NCBI RefSeq assembly: GCF_000214175.1
Contig: NC_015564.1
Location: 186,001 to 250,000, forward strand
DNA from: Hoyosella subflava DQS3-9A1
Lineage (GTDB): Bacteria > Actinomycetota > Actinomycetes > Mycobacteriales > Mycobacteriaceae
Direction of reading: 5' to 3'
Length of the DNA stretch: 64,000 bases
Each line of letters starts with the position of its first letter. Positions within the stretch are counted from its first letter, which is position 1. The notes below the pieces were generated by a model. That model saw nothing but the letters and a program-made list of their open reading frames with translations. It was not told where the DNA came from and did not search any database. Below are positions 1-9,166 of this stretch, in pieces. The position numbers were made by a program, and so were the translations under genes.

Positions 1-656
1 GCCCGAACATTCGGAACCGAGAACCCGGCCGCCACGGCGTGCGCGCCCTCCTCGACCTCTCCGTGACTGGTTGCGTACCCGTCGACGCGCGCTTTGGTCA
101 CCTGGGACGGTTCGCCGTCACGAAATGGACTCTGTGCGAGCAACGCATAGCCGGCTGCACCCCGATCGAGCGGCGTACGCATGCCGGAGCGAAACCGGAT
201 GTGGTGGGTGGCCGTGGTGGGCTCGGCCATCGCGATCGAGACGGCACTGTCACCTTCTGCGACGAACAGCGAGACGGTGCATCCCACTCGTTCCGCCAGC
301 TCTCGCATTGCCGGAATTGCGATCGCGCGAAGAGTCGGTAGGTAGGATTCGGATAGCGCAGCCAGCCGGGCACCTGGGCGGTATACCTTGTCCGGCGATT
401 GCGTCACCAGATCGAATTCGACAAGCGTTTGCACAACGCGGTAGGCGATCGACCTGTGCACATCGAGCAATTTCGCGATGTCCTGGACGGTCATTCCGTC
501 GGCTGATTCCACTACTGCCATCAGCGCTGACAGGCCCCGCGCAAGGGTTTGAGAGCCGCCCTGGCGGACTGCTGTGACCGCTGCGGGGTCGTCGCTCGCG
601 GGTAAGGAACCAAGGCCGTGCCGTGCATTCGATTCCGCTTTCGCTCTGGGATTCAT
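1..656 (-). CDS. IclR-family transcriptional regulator (3' end beyond the window)
   Basis: The reverse strand is open from an ATG at 656 to the left edge, giving 218 residues of an IclR regulator. About 30 N-terminal residues precede a winged helix-turn-helix (MTVQDIAKLLDVHRSIAYRV at about 55-74). The effector-binding domain then begins (LPTLRAIAIPAMRELAERVG, about 107-126). The missing part would hold the rest of the effector domain. It lies downstream of, and in the same direction as, the meta-cleavage genes at 810-3572. IclR proteins such as MhpR and PcaR often control aromatic catabolism, so it is the likely local regulator. The family is clear; the target is inferred. Confidence 0.85.
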   Translation of the reverse strand, partial: MNPRAKAESNARHGLGSLPASDDPAAVTAVRQGGSQTLARGLSALMAVVESADGMTVQDIAKLLDVHRSIAYRVVQTLVEFDLVTQSPDKVYRPGARLAALSESYLPTLRAIAIPAMRELAERVGCTVSLFVAEGDSAVSIAMAEPTTATHHIRFRSGMRTPLDRGAAGYALLAQSPFRDGEPSQVTKARVDGYATSHGEVEEGAHAVAAGFSVPNVR

Positions 657-809
657 GGCTCGACCTCGCTTTCCGCGTGCTGACTCTTCGGTGACCTTGA
701 CCGATCTCGTAATCATTTCATACCGTCCGATCTCGCATGAGGTGCAACGCCCACCGTGGTCTGTGTGCGGCTCGCCGACCGACATATCCGTGTCGTTCTC
801 GATGCGCGG

Positions 810-1670
810 TCATGAGGTTGGGACTTCGGAGCGGGCGAGGAAGTCGAGCATCAGTTGGTCGTACAGCTCCTGCTGCTCCCACTGTGGCCAGTGACCGGCA
901 TTCTCGATCAGTGCGAAGCTGCCGTTGTGCAGCTGCTCCGCCATCGTTCGACCTGCAGTGGCTGGACCGGAGGGGTCATCGGAGGTCCACACCACCAGGG
1001 TTGGCGCAATCACCGCGCCGAGTGTGTCCTCGGTAACGAGGTTACGTGTTCGCACGGCGGGGTTCTGAAGGCACAGAATGTGCTTCATGGATTCACTGAA
1101 ACCCGGGCGAGCGTAGATCGCTCGCCGGACTTCCACTAGTTCGTCCGTGACGGACGAGTTGTCGGCCATGAGCCACTCCAGACGCGAACGCACGCGCTCG
1201 GGCGAGGGATCGTCCGCGGCAGCCTGACTGAGTGAACGGATACGTTCCATCACCTCCGGCGTCGCCATCGTGCCGCCTGGGGTGTTGAGCACCATCCGAT
1301 CGACGAGCGTGGGGTATTGCTCGGCGAACTTGATCGCCACCCAACCCCCGAGTGACTCGCCACACAGGTGCGCTCGCGAGATGCCCAGCGTCGTGAGCAG
1401 TTCCGCAAGATGATCGACGTAGGTTCCGATCTCGATATCGGTGTGCGCGTGTGTGGTGTAGCCGTGCCCTGGCATGTCGTAGGCGATGACACGAAAGCGC
1501 TCGGTGAGCGCTCGGATGTTGCGGGTGAATGCCTCGAGGTGCCCGCCTGTGCCGTGCAGCAAAACCAGAACGGGCCCCGACCCGGCGTCGAGGACCCGGG
1601 TGCGCCACTCGCCCACGTCGATCCAGCTGACGCGGAACGGGACCTCGTCGAAGGACGTCCACATACTCAT
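810..1670 (-). CDS. Alpha/beta-fold C-C bond hydrolase (MhpC-like) of a meta-cleavage pathway
   Basis: This 286-residue alpha/beta hydrolase probably splits the ring-fission product of an extradiol dioxygenase into a dienoate and a small acid. The fold markers are the HGTGG oxyanion loop (39-43), nucleophile Ser106 in GESLGG, an acid at Asp231 or Asp232 and His260 in ENAGH. The ATG at 1670 overlaps the stop of the upstream dioxygenase gene as ATGA and is preceded by AAAGGAG. The open frame continues 54 codons upstream, but only inside the dioxygenase gene, so the short start is preferred. A second hydrolase of this type is the first gene of the operon. The substrate is not certain. Confidence 0.85.
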   Translation of the reverse strand: MSMWTSFDEVPFRVSWIDVGEWRTRVLDAGSGPVLVLLHGTGGHLEAFTRNIRALTERFRVIAYDMPGHGYTTHAHTDIEIGTYVDHLAELLTTLGISRAHLCGESLGGWVAIKFAEQYPTLVDRMVLNTPGGTMATPEVMERIRSLSQAAADDPSPERVRSRLEWLMADNSSVTDELVEVRRAIYARPGFSESMKHILCLQNPAVRTRNLVTEDTLGAVIAPTLVVWTSDDPSGPATAGRTMAEQLHNGSFALIENAGHWPQWEQQELYDQLMLDFLARSEVPTS

Positions 1671-2653
1671 CGAACTACTCCTTTGTTGGATACCCGTGCA
1701 TGTGCGAGTGCAGAAGCAGGGGTTGCAATCGTGGTGGAGAATCCCGCGAACCATTCCTTGATCGGACGGTAATACCTGGATTGGACCTGGTAGGGACCCT
1801 GACCGGACAGGGCCGCGTACGCCGCGATCCACGTTCGGATTTCATGCGAGGAGTGCCCGCCCTCGCGTACGAACCAGTCGTTGTCGTGGTCAACGATGCG
1901 AGCGAAGTCGCCGGAACTGAGTGCATCCAGCACCAATTTGTCCCACTCCGGATTCAGTTCTCGGTAGCCCGCTTCACCCGCGGCATACGCCCGCGCCGCT
2001 TTCACAGTTTTTTCTTCCCGTGTTGCGCGTTGCTCCGTACTGGGATTTCTTCCTCGAAGAAGCAACCGTTCGATCACTTCCGGTGCGGCGTCCTCCATCC
2101 GAGGCACGGGTGGGTCGTGCGAGAGACCCCCCGACCCGACGAGAAGAATGCGGCGGTCGTCATCGGCGAGCGCGGCCCCCACCGCCGAACCGAGATCCAT
2201 ACTTCGACGAGCAGGGCCGAGCGGTGAGGCCACGCAGTTGATGAAGATCGGAACGATCGGTACCGACTGCAGGGTGTCGAACAAAAACAGCAGCGGCTGT
2301 ACGAAACCGTGGTCCACCTGCATGTCTTCCGATATCGCGAGATCCACGCCTTGTGCGAGTACGGATGCTCCGATGTCGTACGCGGCGGCCTTGTCCACGC
2401 TCAGGTCGCCGGTCGGTAGCCCGTAGTCCCCTACTGAGTGCGCCGAAGCGCCGATGCAGAAGGGCGGCATCATGTCGTAGAAGAATCCGTTGTAGTGATC
2501 CGGTGCGAACATGACAACGAGTTCGGGGTCGAAGTCGCGCACGAATGCGCGGGCATCGTCGAGGACGCCTCGAACTTCGTCTCGGATCTCGGTCGTCGGG
2601 TCGTTGAGCCCGATCAGGGGTGAATGCGACGTCGCAACAAGAGCTACGGGCAT
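1667..2653 (-). CDS. mhpB: LigB-type extradiol dioxygenase, MhpB-like (2,3-dihydroxyphenylpropionate 1,2-dioxygenase family)
   Basis: A 328-residue class III ring-cleavage dioxygenase. It opens a catechol-type ring next to a hydroxyl using Fe(II) and O2. The sequence follows the MhpB family from the first residues (MPVALVATSHSPL, with a conserved His at 10). The two histidines known to be catalytic in E. coli MhpB, His115 and His179, occur here at the same numbers (VDHGF and GGLSHDP). A strong AAAGGA site precedes the ATG. It is the middle gene of a three-gene operon with C-C hydrolases on both sides. Substrates could be dihydroxyphenylpropionate or a related side-chain catechol. No hydroxylase making such a catechol is in the window. 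Confidence 0.88.
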   Translation of the reverse strand: MPVALVATSHSPLIGLNDPTTEIRDEVRGVLDDARAFVRDFDPELVVMFAPDHYNGFFYDMMPPFCIGASAHSVGDYGLPTGDLSVDKAAAYDIGASVLAQGVDLAISEDMQVDHGFVQPLLFLFDTLQSVPIVPIFINCVASPLGPARRSMDLGSAVGAALADDDRRILLVGSGGLSHDPPVPRMEDAAPEVIERLLLRGRNPSTEQRATREEKTVKAARAYAAGEAGYRELNPEWDKLVLDALSSGDFARIVDHDNDWFVREGGHSSHEIRTWIAAYAALSGQGPYQVQSRYYRPIKEWFAGFSTTIATPASALAHARVSNKGVVR

Positions 2654-2726
2654 CGAAGTGTCCTTTCAAAGGAATGACGCTGGTGGTAACAACGGTGACG
2701 CGATCGCGCCGAGCGCGGCGGACCAG

Positions 2727-3572
2727 CTACGAATCGGCGAGAAACTCGATCAGCAATTCGTTCACTACATCGGGGTTTTCCAGTTGTGGGCAATGTCCTG
2801 CTCCCTCGACGAGTACGTTGCGCGCGTTCGGCATCAAATCCGCGACGGTCTTAGACCACCCGGTGGGCTTGATCTTGTCTTCGACACCTTCGACGACCAA
2901 CGTCGGTGTCGTGATCGCCGAGTAGTCGATCGGTTGCTTCGGACGAGTTTCTTTGACGCGTCCTGGACGCCGGAATCGAGCTGCTGCGACGGCCTCCCAC
3001 GCTCCTGGCGCGAGGCTGTTCTGGCGGCGCCGTTCGACGTACGCCGCATCGAGCCACTCTCGCCTGTGGAAGAGGGCCTGGACGACTCGATGCATCCCCT
3101 CGAATGATCCGTCGTAGTCGAAAAGAGCTTCGGTGTGCGCGGACTCGGTGAGGTCGCCGCCTCCGGTGATGCTGACGATCTTCGAGGGAGCGAGAAGTGG
3201 TGAGGCAGAAGCGGCATCGAACAGCAACAGCATTCCGCCCATCGAGTTTCCTACGCACGGCGCGCCTTCCGCGCCAATCTGCTGAAGAAAACGGGACAGG
3301 TGCTGAAGCCGGCGTCCCCTTCCGTCGACGAAGTCCACCACTTTCGCTGTGTGGCCGAACCCGAGAAGGTCAGGGGCGATCACGCGGAAGTGCGCGGCGA
3401 GTGCAGGGATCGTCCGCTCCCAGCACACCTCTGCCTCGCCTCCGAACTCCCCGCCGTGCAGTAGAACGACGGTCGGGCCGGAGCCGGACTCGAGAAAGCT
3501 GGTGGTGAGTCCGTCTACCGTGGTGGTTCTGCGGCTTACGGTACGGCCCCCGCCTCGCTCGGCCTGATTCAC
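2727..3572 (-). CDS. Alpha/beta hydrolase, second meta-cleavage C-C hydrolase candidate
   Basis: A 281-residue alpha/beta hydrolase with oxyanion loop HGG at 39-41, nucleophile Ser110 in GNSMGG, acid near Asp232 (VEGVEDK) and His260 (GAGHCPQLE). The GTG at 3572 is chosen because AGAGGGG lies 5-8 bases upstream; an in-frame ATG at 3626 would add 18 unlike residues. It leads the operon 3572-810, with a 73-base gap before the dioxygenase. It resembles MhpC/BphD-type enzymes but is clearly different from the other hydrolase at 810-1670. One copy may act on another ring-fission product or be an esterase. Confidence 0.8.
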   Translation of the reverse strand: MNQAERGGGRTVSRRTTTVDGLTTSFLESGSGPTVVLLHGGEFGGEAEVCWERTIPALAAHFRVIAPDLLGFGHTAKVVDFVDGRGRRLQHLSRFLQQIGAEGAPCVGNSMGGMLLLFDAASASPLLAPSKIVSITGGGDLTESAHTEALFDYDGSFEGMHRVVQALFHRREWLDAAYVERRRQNSLAPGAWEAVAAARFRRPGRVKETRPKQPIDYSAITTPTLVVEGVEDKIKPTGWSKTVADLMPNARNVLVEGAGHCPQLENPDVVNELLIEFLADS

Positions 3573-3721
3573 GATGCACCCCTCTGTTGCTGACCGTGGC
3601 CTCGTCATGAAGTCCGTAGGTCTCATTTATCGAACATCACTCTTCTATATATGGACTACCACCTCCGGGACGCAGAGGCAAGAGCTGTTCCGATATACCG
3701 ACCGCGCAGACGGGCCCACTC

Positions 3722-3752
3722 TTGACAGAGGCGCGGATCACACTAATACTAT
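3722..3752 (+). promoter_or_regulatory. Probable promoter of the hydratase-dehydrogenase-aldolase operon
   Basis: A perfect TTGACA at 3722-3727 is followed after 19 bases by TACTAT (3747-3752), or after 16 bases by TAATAC. The site is in the 315-base space between the divergent operons. A direct repeat CTAATA at about 3743 and 3754 flanks the -10 region and could bind a regulator such as the IclR protein. The rest of this space is AT-rich with no gene. Confidence 0.45.
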
Positions 3753-3887
3753 TCTAATAACGCCCATCACGGTTCACTATTTGCAACACCGAGATCTTTG
3801 TCGGTTTGCGGAGCCGTAACGCCTCCGACCGCGTTCGGTACGGCGTCGACGGTGGGTGAGATGAGAAGAAACGAAAGGACATCGGAC

Positions 3888-5537
3888 GTGAGCACCACCG
3901 AACCGCAGTCGAACATCCCCGCAACTGAGGAACCCATCGGGCGCAGCGTGCTCAACTTGTTCGGTGTGCGCCCGGGCAACGCGTACGCCTACGAACAGAA
4001 AGCCATGCCCAGCGTCATCCACTTCGACATCACGTTCGAATCCACTCACGACGCCATCGAATCTCTGGTGCTCCCACCACCGCTGAAAAGCGACCGCTCC
4101 GAGCCACCGATCGTCACCATCTCCTACTTCACCAACGCCGAGGTCTACGCCTACGACGGCCGCAACACCCCCTACCAGGCAGTGATGCTCACCGCACGCA
4201 CCCAATGGGGAGACCGCAAGGGCGTGGCAGGGTGGGAATTCGTCGACGGACTTTACGGCGACAAGACCGCGATGGACATAATGGGCCCCTGGGGACTGCA
4301 CTTCGGAATGCTCAAGAAGTTCGCCGACATCAAGGTTTCCCACACCGGGGCACACGAATTCAACGTCGAGGTCATCCGCCGCGGCAAGCTACTGATCAAA
4401 CTGGGCCTGCGCGCCGGTGACCCCGTCGACGACACCGAACTACGCGCCTTCAACCAGTCGAGCCTCGGCGTCTTCGGAGTCCGCGAATTCCCCAACGTCG
4501 ACTACACCGGATACATCGAACGCTCCATCGTCATCAGCGACCCCGTCACCGAAGACCGCGTCGCACGCGCATGGCACGCCGACTCCGGATTCGTCGAACT
4601 GCACTCCGGAGAACTCGACGAACTCGCCGACCTGCCCGTCAACGCCATCACCGGCGCCTACGTCTACGACTCCAGCTCCCGAAAAGAACACTTCGGAGCC
4701 CGCTACATCCTCGCCGACCTACTCGACGAACACCACACCACACTGACGACCGTGGCACAACGCGTAGTAGACACCGCGGCAGGCAGACTCTCCGCCGCCG
4801 CTGCAACCAAGACCCCATCTCAACCGATACGAGATCTCATCGGAACCCACGACATCGACTCCGCCTACCGAATTCAGTCGGTCAATATCGCAGCCGAGCT
4901 GGCTCGCGGGAAAAGGGTAGTCGGACGAAAGATTGGGCTCACGGCACAGGCCGTCCAAAACCAGCTCGGCGTCGATCAGCCTGACTTCGGAGTCCTCCTG
5001 GATGACATGGACTGCACAGGCGAGCCGACGATCGACATCACCCGGCTGCTGCAGCCGCGGATCGAGGCAGAAATAGCGTTCGTTCTGTCCCACGACATCA
5101 CCGACGAGATCGACGCGGCGACGGCACCGCACTACGTACAGACTGTCTTCGCAGCCTTCGAGATCGTCGACAGCCGAGTTGCCAATTGGGACATCAGCCT
5201 CGCCGACACCGTGGCGGACAATGCATCGTCCGGACTGTATGTACTCGGACAATCGCTACCGGTCGAAGCAGTACCGCCTCTGAGCGAAGTGACTATGACG
5301 CTGCTCGAGGACGGAAAGGAAGTATCCCACGGCCGCGGCTCGGACTGCTTGGGCAGCCCCTGGAACGCGCTGGCGTGGTTGGCGAACACCTCCCGCGCGT
5401 ACGGCTCGATTCTCCGCGAGGGCGATGTAGTCCTCTCCGGTGCACTCGGCCCCATCGTTCCTGTTTCTCCCGGGGGGAGCTACCACGCATCGATAACGGG
5501 CATCGGTGACGTGAGCGCCACTTTCACCACCGCGTGA
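3888..5537 (+). CDS. Fusion protein: acetoacetate-decarboxylase-like domain plus 2-hydroxypenta-2,4-dienoate hydratase (MhpD family)
   Basis: A 549-residue two-domain protein from the GTG at 3888 (AAAGGA upstream). Residues about 20-290 resemble the acetoacetate decarboxylase superfamily. The stretch GPWGLHFGMLKK aligns with the catalytic block of that family and keeps a Lys-Lys pair at 143-144, where the true enzyme forms its Schiff base. Residues about 300-549 are an MhpD/DmpE-type hydratase with the metal-ligand pattern E393-x-E395 and Glu425. The hydratase half should make 4-hydroxy-2-oxoacids for the aldolase encoded two genes later. The N-terminal half could decarboxylate a ring-fission product, or only bind a ligand. 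ATG 3861 is another possible start. The fusion is seen; its role is inferred. Confidence 0.8.
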   Translation: MSTTEPQSNIPATEEPIGRSVLNLFGVRPGNAYAYEQKAMPSVIHFDITFESTHDAIESLVLPPPLKSDRSEPPIVTISYFTNAEVYAYDGRNTPYQAVMLTARTQWGDRKGVAGWEFVDGLYGDKTAMDIMGPWGLHFGMLKKFADIKVSHTGAHEFNVEVIRRGKLLIKLGLRAGDPVDDTELRAFNQSSLGVFGVREFPNVDYTGYIERSIVISDPVTEDRVARAWHADSGFVELHSGELDELADLPVNAITGAYVYDSSSRKEHFGARYILADLLDEHHTTLTTVAQRVVDTAAGRLSAAAATKTPSQPIRDLIGTHDIDSAYRIQSVNIAAELARGKRVVGRKIGLTAQAVQNQLGVDQPDFGVLLDDMDCTGEPTIDITRLLQPRIEAEIAFVLSHDITDEIDAATAPHYVQTVFAAFEIVDSRVANWDISLADTVADNASSGLYVLGQSLPVEAVPPLSEVTMTLLEDGKEVSHGRGSDCLGSPWNALAWLANTSRAYGSILREGDVVLSGALGPIVPVSPGGSYHASITGIGDVSATFTTA

Positions 5538-5567
5538 ACTGTCCAATATTTCATGGAAGGAATCAGC

Positions 5568-6515
5568 ATGACTCTCACCAAAGTGGCCGTCGTCGGGTCC
5601 GGCAATATCGGCACCGATCTGGTCATCAAACTCGAAAGCATCGCCAAGAACGTCGAGATGGCCGTCCTGGTTGGCATCGATCCCCAGTCCGATGGGCTCG
5701 CACGGGCGCGACGATTGGGCATCAGCACCGTGGACCGAGGCGTCCAAGGTCTGATCGAACACCCCGAGTTCGACTCCATCGACATCATCTTCGACTCGAC
5801 GTCCGCGACCGCGCACCTCGCGAACGAGGCGGCCCTGCGGCCCTTCGGTAAACGGATCATCGACCTGACCCCGGCGGCCGTAGGCCCCTATGTCGTTCCC
5901 GCCGTCAACCTGAACGAGCATCTCGATGCGCCCAACGTCAACATGGTTACCTGCGGTGGGCAGGCAACCATCCCGATTGTGGCGGCGATCTCTGCTGTGA
6001 CAGCAGTCCACTACGCCGAAATCGTAGCGTCCATCGCCTCGAAATCCGCAGGACCAGGTACCCGCGCCAACATCGACGAATTCACCGAAACCACCTCTGA
6101 AGCAATCGAAAAGGTCGGCGGAGCAGAACACGGCAAAGCAATCATCGTGATGAACCCGGCCGAGCCTCCGCTGATCATGCGCGACACCGTGTTGGCGCTG
6201 GTGACCAACCCCGATCAGGATCGGATTCGCCGGTCAGTCGAGGACATGGTCGCTTCGGTCGCCGCATACGTTCCTGGATACCGCCTCAAACAAGAAGTCC
6301 AGTTCACCGAACTCGACGAGGCCGAGTCGGTCTCCACGCTCACCGGCGGTGTCGACAAAGGCCCTGGATTGTGGAAGGTATCGGTGTTCCTCGAGGTCGA
6401 GGGTGCTGCGCACTACCTCCCTGCATACGCGGGAAACCTGGACATCATGACCTCTGCCGCCCTGCAGGTCGCCGAGAAATTGGCGGAAAAGAAAGATTTG
6501 GAGACAGCACGATGA
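5568..6515 (+). CDS. mhpF: Acetaldehyde dehydrogenase (acylating)
   Basis: A 315-residue MhpF/BphJ/HsaG-type enzyme that turns acetaldehyde (or propanal), NAD+ and CoA into the acyl-CoA. It has an N-terminal Rossmann motif GSGNIG at 10-15 and the nucleophilic Cys129 in [12 protein letters not shown]. The ATG at 5568 is preceded by GGAAGGA; an ATG at 5553 is less likely. The stop overlaps the start of the aldolase gene as ATGA. In this family the dehydrogenase and aldolase form a complex that channels the aldehyde, which fits the coupling seen here. Length is normal. Confidence 0.95.
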   Translation: MTLTKVAVVGSGNIGTDLVIKLESIAKNVEMAVLVGIDPQSDGLARARRLGISTVDRGVQGLIEHPEFDSIDIIFDSTSATAHLANEAALRPFGKRIIDLTPAAVGPYVVPAVNLNEHLDAPNVNMVTCGGQATIPIVAAISAVTAVHYAEIVASIASKSAGPGTRANIDEFTETTSEAIEKVGGAEHGKAIIVMNPAEPPLIMRDTVLALVTNPDQDRIRRSVEDMVASVAAYVPGYRLKQEVQFTELDEAESVSTLTGGVDKGPGLWKVSVFLEVEGAAHYLPAYAGNLDIMTSAALQVAEKLAEKKDLETAR

Positions 6516-7555
6516 CCGACACTTCGAGCCGCGCGAACGCCTCTGAGGGGGCCGCTCTCTACATTCAGGACGTCACCCTCCGGGACGGCATGCACGCGAT
6601 GCGTCATCGAATCAGCCCTGCCGACGTAGCCCGCGTGGCCGGCGCTCTCGATCGGGCCGGTGTCGACGCACTTGAGGTGACACATGGTGACGGCCTGGCC
6701 GGGCATAGTTTGACCTACGGGCCGGGAAGCAACACCGATTGGGAATGGATCGAAGCTGCTGCGTCGGTGGTGCATCGTGCCAAGTTGACCACTTTGCTGT
6801 TGCCGGGCGTCGGGACAGTCAGTGAACTCGAACGTGCCTACTCGATGGGCGTCACCTCGGTCCGTGTGGCAACCCACTGCACCGAAGCAGACGTCGCAGC
6901 ACAGCACATCGGAAAAGCCCGTGAACTGGGAATGGATGTGTCCGGCTTTCTGATGATGTCTCACCTCGCCGAGCCCGACCAGCTCGCGAAGCAAGCCAAG
7001 ATGATGGAATCGTATGGTGCGCAGTGTGTCTATGTCACCGATTCGGGTGGCCGGTTGACGATGGACGGAGTCCGCCAGCGTGTGCGTGCATACCGCGATG
7101 TACTCGACTCCAAGACCCAGATCGGGATACACGCGCATCAGAATCTCTCACTGTCGGTGGCGAACTCCGTCGTCGCAGTGGAGGAGGGCGTGATCCGCGT
7201 CGACGCCTCACTCGCGGGGCATGGTGCTGGCGCCGGTAACTGCCCCATCGAACCGTTCGTGGCGGTGGCTGAGCTGCACGGATGGAAGCATGGCTGTGAC
7301 CTCTTCAGATTGCAGGATGCAGCCGACGACATCGTCAGGCCGCTACAAGACCGGCCCGTTCAGGTCGACCGTGAGACCCTCACACTCGGATACGCCGGTG
7401 TGTACTCGAGCTTCCTGCGGCACGCGGAGATTGCCGCGAAGCAGTACGGCCTGGACACCCGCACGATTCTGCTCGCAGTCGGAGAGCGCGGACTCGTCGG
7501 CGGGCAGGAAGACCTCATCACCGACATCGCTCTGGACCTGGCGAAGTCAAAGTAA
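6512..7555 (+). CDS. mhpE: 4-hydroxy-2-oxovalerate aldolase
   Basis: A 347-residue HMGL-like metal-dependent aldolase (MhpE/BphI/HsaF). It splits 4-hydroxy-2-oxoacids into pyruvate and an aldehyde. It has the catalytic [11 protein letters not shown] block (Arg24, Asp25, His28), DSGGRL near 177-182, the metal ligands GIHAHQN (His207, His209) and the C-terminal GHGAGAGN loop. Its ATG overlaps the stop of the dehydrogenase gene, so the two are translated together. It is the last intact gene of the catabolic operon. Confidence 0.95.
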   Translation: MTDTSSRANASEGAALYIQDVTLRDGMHAMRHRISPADVARVAGALDRAGVDALEVTHGDGLAGHSLTYGPGSNTDWEWIEAAASVVHRAKLTTLLLPGVGTVSELERAYSMGVTSVRVATHCTEADVAAQHIGKARELGMDVSGFLMMSHLAEPDQLAKQAKMMESYGAQCVYVTDSGGRLTMDGVRQRVRAYRDVLDSKTQIGIHAHQNLSLSVANSVVAVEEGVIRVDASLAGHGAGAGNCPIEPFVAVAELHGWKHGCDLFRLQDAADDIVRPLQDRPVQVDRETLTLGYAGVYSSFLRHAEIAAKQYGLDTRTILLAVGERGLVGGQEDLITDIALDLAKSK

Positions 7556-7562
7556 TCACGCA

Positions 7563-7773
7563 CGACGAATGCTGCTGTCGGCTCTACACGAACCGGCAGC
7601 TAGTCCACCGGCGTCCGAACTTGCGAGGAGCTTTGATCGGCGCTCTGCTCGCCAGCTGCCTGGACCGCAATATTGCGATACGTGTGGGAGCAAGGGTTCG
7701 TCGGCTAGTCGTCGAAAACGACGCCGTGGTGAGGGTAACGGTCCATTCGCACGACGACGATGTCGCGCCGTGA
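7563..7773 (+). pseudogene. Remnant of a KstD/fumarate-reductase-like FAD dehydrogenase gene
   Basis: Just after the aldolase, one frame ends at TGA 7771-7773 and carries about 60 residues that look like the middle of a flavoprotein dehydrogenase: RGALIGALLASCLDRN, then IAIRVGARVRRLVVEND. This is the usual block of 3-ketosteroid dehydrogenase or fumarate reductase flavoproteins (RGxALxxALLxxCxxRGxxxRxxxRVxxLVVEDG). There is no start and no FAD-binding GxGxxG, so it cannot be a working gene. In mycobacteria kstD lies beside hsaE-hsaG-hsaF, the homologues of the three genes before it, which supports the reading. The assignment rests on pattern recognition only. Confidence 0.5.
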
Positions 7774-7816
7774 CTTCGTAGACGTCACCAGGGGTGGGGG
7801 GTGGGGTCTGTTCCCC

Positions 7817-9061
7817 TTATGCAGGCACCACCGCCCAGCCACTCGTCATTTGCACGATGAAGTCTGGAAGCCGCATGAGGATCCGGTTGGAGTTTGCCTG
7901 GTCTTTGAAGGACACCCCGAGGGCGCGTGCAGCGTCCCCAGGCCTGTCTTGCACAAGTGTGCGGAAGGCGGGAACGAGGTCTTGTTCGATGTACTCCCAT
8001 CGCGGTTCACGGTCGGCCCAGTTGAACGCGGGGAGCGGAGTGTGGACTGCGACGCGTTGACCCTCGATCGTGGCATGGACGGAGAGCGGCCGGAACGTGC
8101 CGAGCGGTGACGCGCCTGGCACGTCGGGATTGCCGCCGACCGTCGTCACGTACGTCAGTATCCGGCCTTTGTTGCCGCGGCCTGCTGCGGTTTCGTCCCA
8201 CTGATCGGCAATGATCTGGTTTTGTTCGCGTGATGCCATTCGGAGCAGCGCCTCGGCGAGCCCTTGACGGGTGCCGCTGGAGAGGAGTTGCCAGGCTTGG
8301 ATGATGTAGGGGTCGTAGGCTCCGCTCTGTGCAAGCTCATTGATTTCTGCCATGCCGCCCGCCACGTAGGCCTCGTGCAGGGGAGCCATGTCCATGAAGA
8401 TGTTGCGTTGTTTGATGAGCAGCCGGTGCAGGTACCAGTCGATGTCGGCCTGGGTGATTGTGCTGCCTTCGGTGGCGAGAAGGTGGACGTCGCGCGGCAT
8501 GTCTTCCGCGATCTGCCAGGGGAGGTCCGCGAGTGCGTCCGCTACTGCGCTACCAAGCTCATGAATGCCGGGAACGCTGAGCAGCTGGCCGATGTCGTCG
8601 AGGTCCCAGAAGCCCGCAGCGAAAGAGATCCCCGCGAGGCCAGCCATCCCGGTCCAGTAGAACTCGGGGTTCTCGTTGTAGAGCCGCAGATAATTGATGT
8701 AGACCTTGTCGACTGTGTCGAGGTTTGCGGTCAGCCCGCGGTGTGGCTCCCATTCGGCGAGGTCGATCCCGGCGTTGTCGGCGGCTACGGTTAGCCAATA
8801 CTGGCGCAGCAGTGTGCCGTAGCGGCTTGGTGCGACACCGGCCGCGCGCGCGTCGTCGAGCGCGCTTCGCAAGGTCTGCTGGTCGAGTGGCAGCTGGGAG
8901 GAGAACCCACCGCCGCGCTCCCCGAGGCTGTTGTCTTCGGCGAGGTCGAGGTACTGCGAATACGGTGCCGCTGTGGCGGTAGGGATCGCGAATATGAGTG
9001 GAATGCTGCACAGCAGCACGCCAAGGGCGGCGGCTCCGATACGCCTGCATACACCTGTCAC
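7817..9061 (-). CDS. Secreted protein of unknown function
   Basis: A 414-residue protein with a signal peptide: short basic start, hydrophobic core at about 9-26 (LGVLLCSIPLIFAIPTATAA) and likely cleavage near TAA-AP at about 30-32. The mature part is mostly helical and rich in Trp, Asp and Leu, with no further membrane span and no catalytic motif I know. It ends with a conserved-looking DFIVQMTSGWAVVPA. The GTG at 9061 has GGAG seven bases upstream. It converges with the catabolic operon and stands alone. I do not recognise the family; an exported actinobacterial protein is all that can be said. Confidence 0.7.
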   Translation of the reverse strand: MTGVCRRIGAAALGVLLCSIPLIFAIPTATAAPYSQYLDLAEDNSLGERGGGFSSQLPLDQQTLRSALDDARAAGVAPSRYGTLLRQYWLTVAADNAGIDLAEWEPHRGLTANLDTVDKVYINYLRLYNENPEFYWTGMAGLAGISFAAGFWDLDDIGQLLSVPGIHELGSAVADALADLPWQIAEDMPRDVHLLATEGSTITQADIDWYLHRLLIKQRNIFMDMAPLHEAYVAGGMAEINELAQSGAYDPYIIQAWQLLSSGTRQGLAEALLRMASREQNQIIADQWDETAAGRGNKGRILTYVTTVGGNPDVPGASPLGTFRPLSVHATIEGQRVAVHTPLPAFNWADREPRWEYIEQDLVPAFRTLVQDRPGDAARALGVSFKDQANSNRILMRLPDFIVQMTSGWAVVPA

Positions 9062-9166
9062 GGTTGGGCTCCTCGCTGAGCAAAATGGTGACGCGCATCA
9101 CCAGAATATTTGGGGACAGTCTTCACCAATTAGCTCTGCGGGGCAAGCGTGCAGTCAACCAAGCTT

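Noticed and set aside
1700-2227. 175-codon plus-strand frame opposite the dioxygenase gene
   Set aside because: The minus-strand gene has catalytic residues in place; the opposite frame shows no domain.
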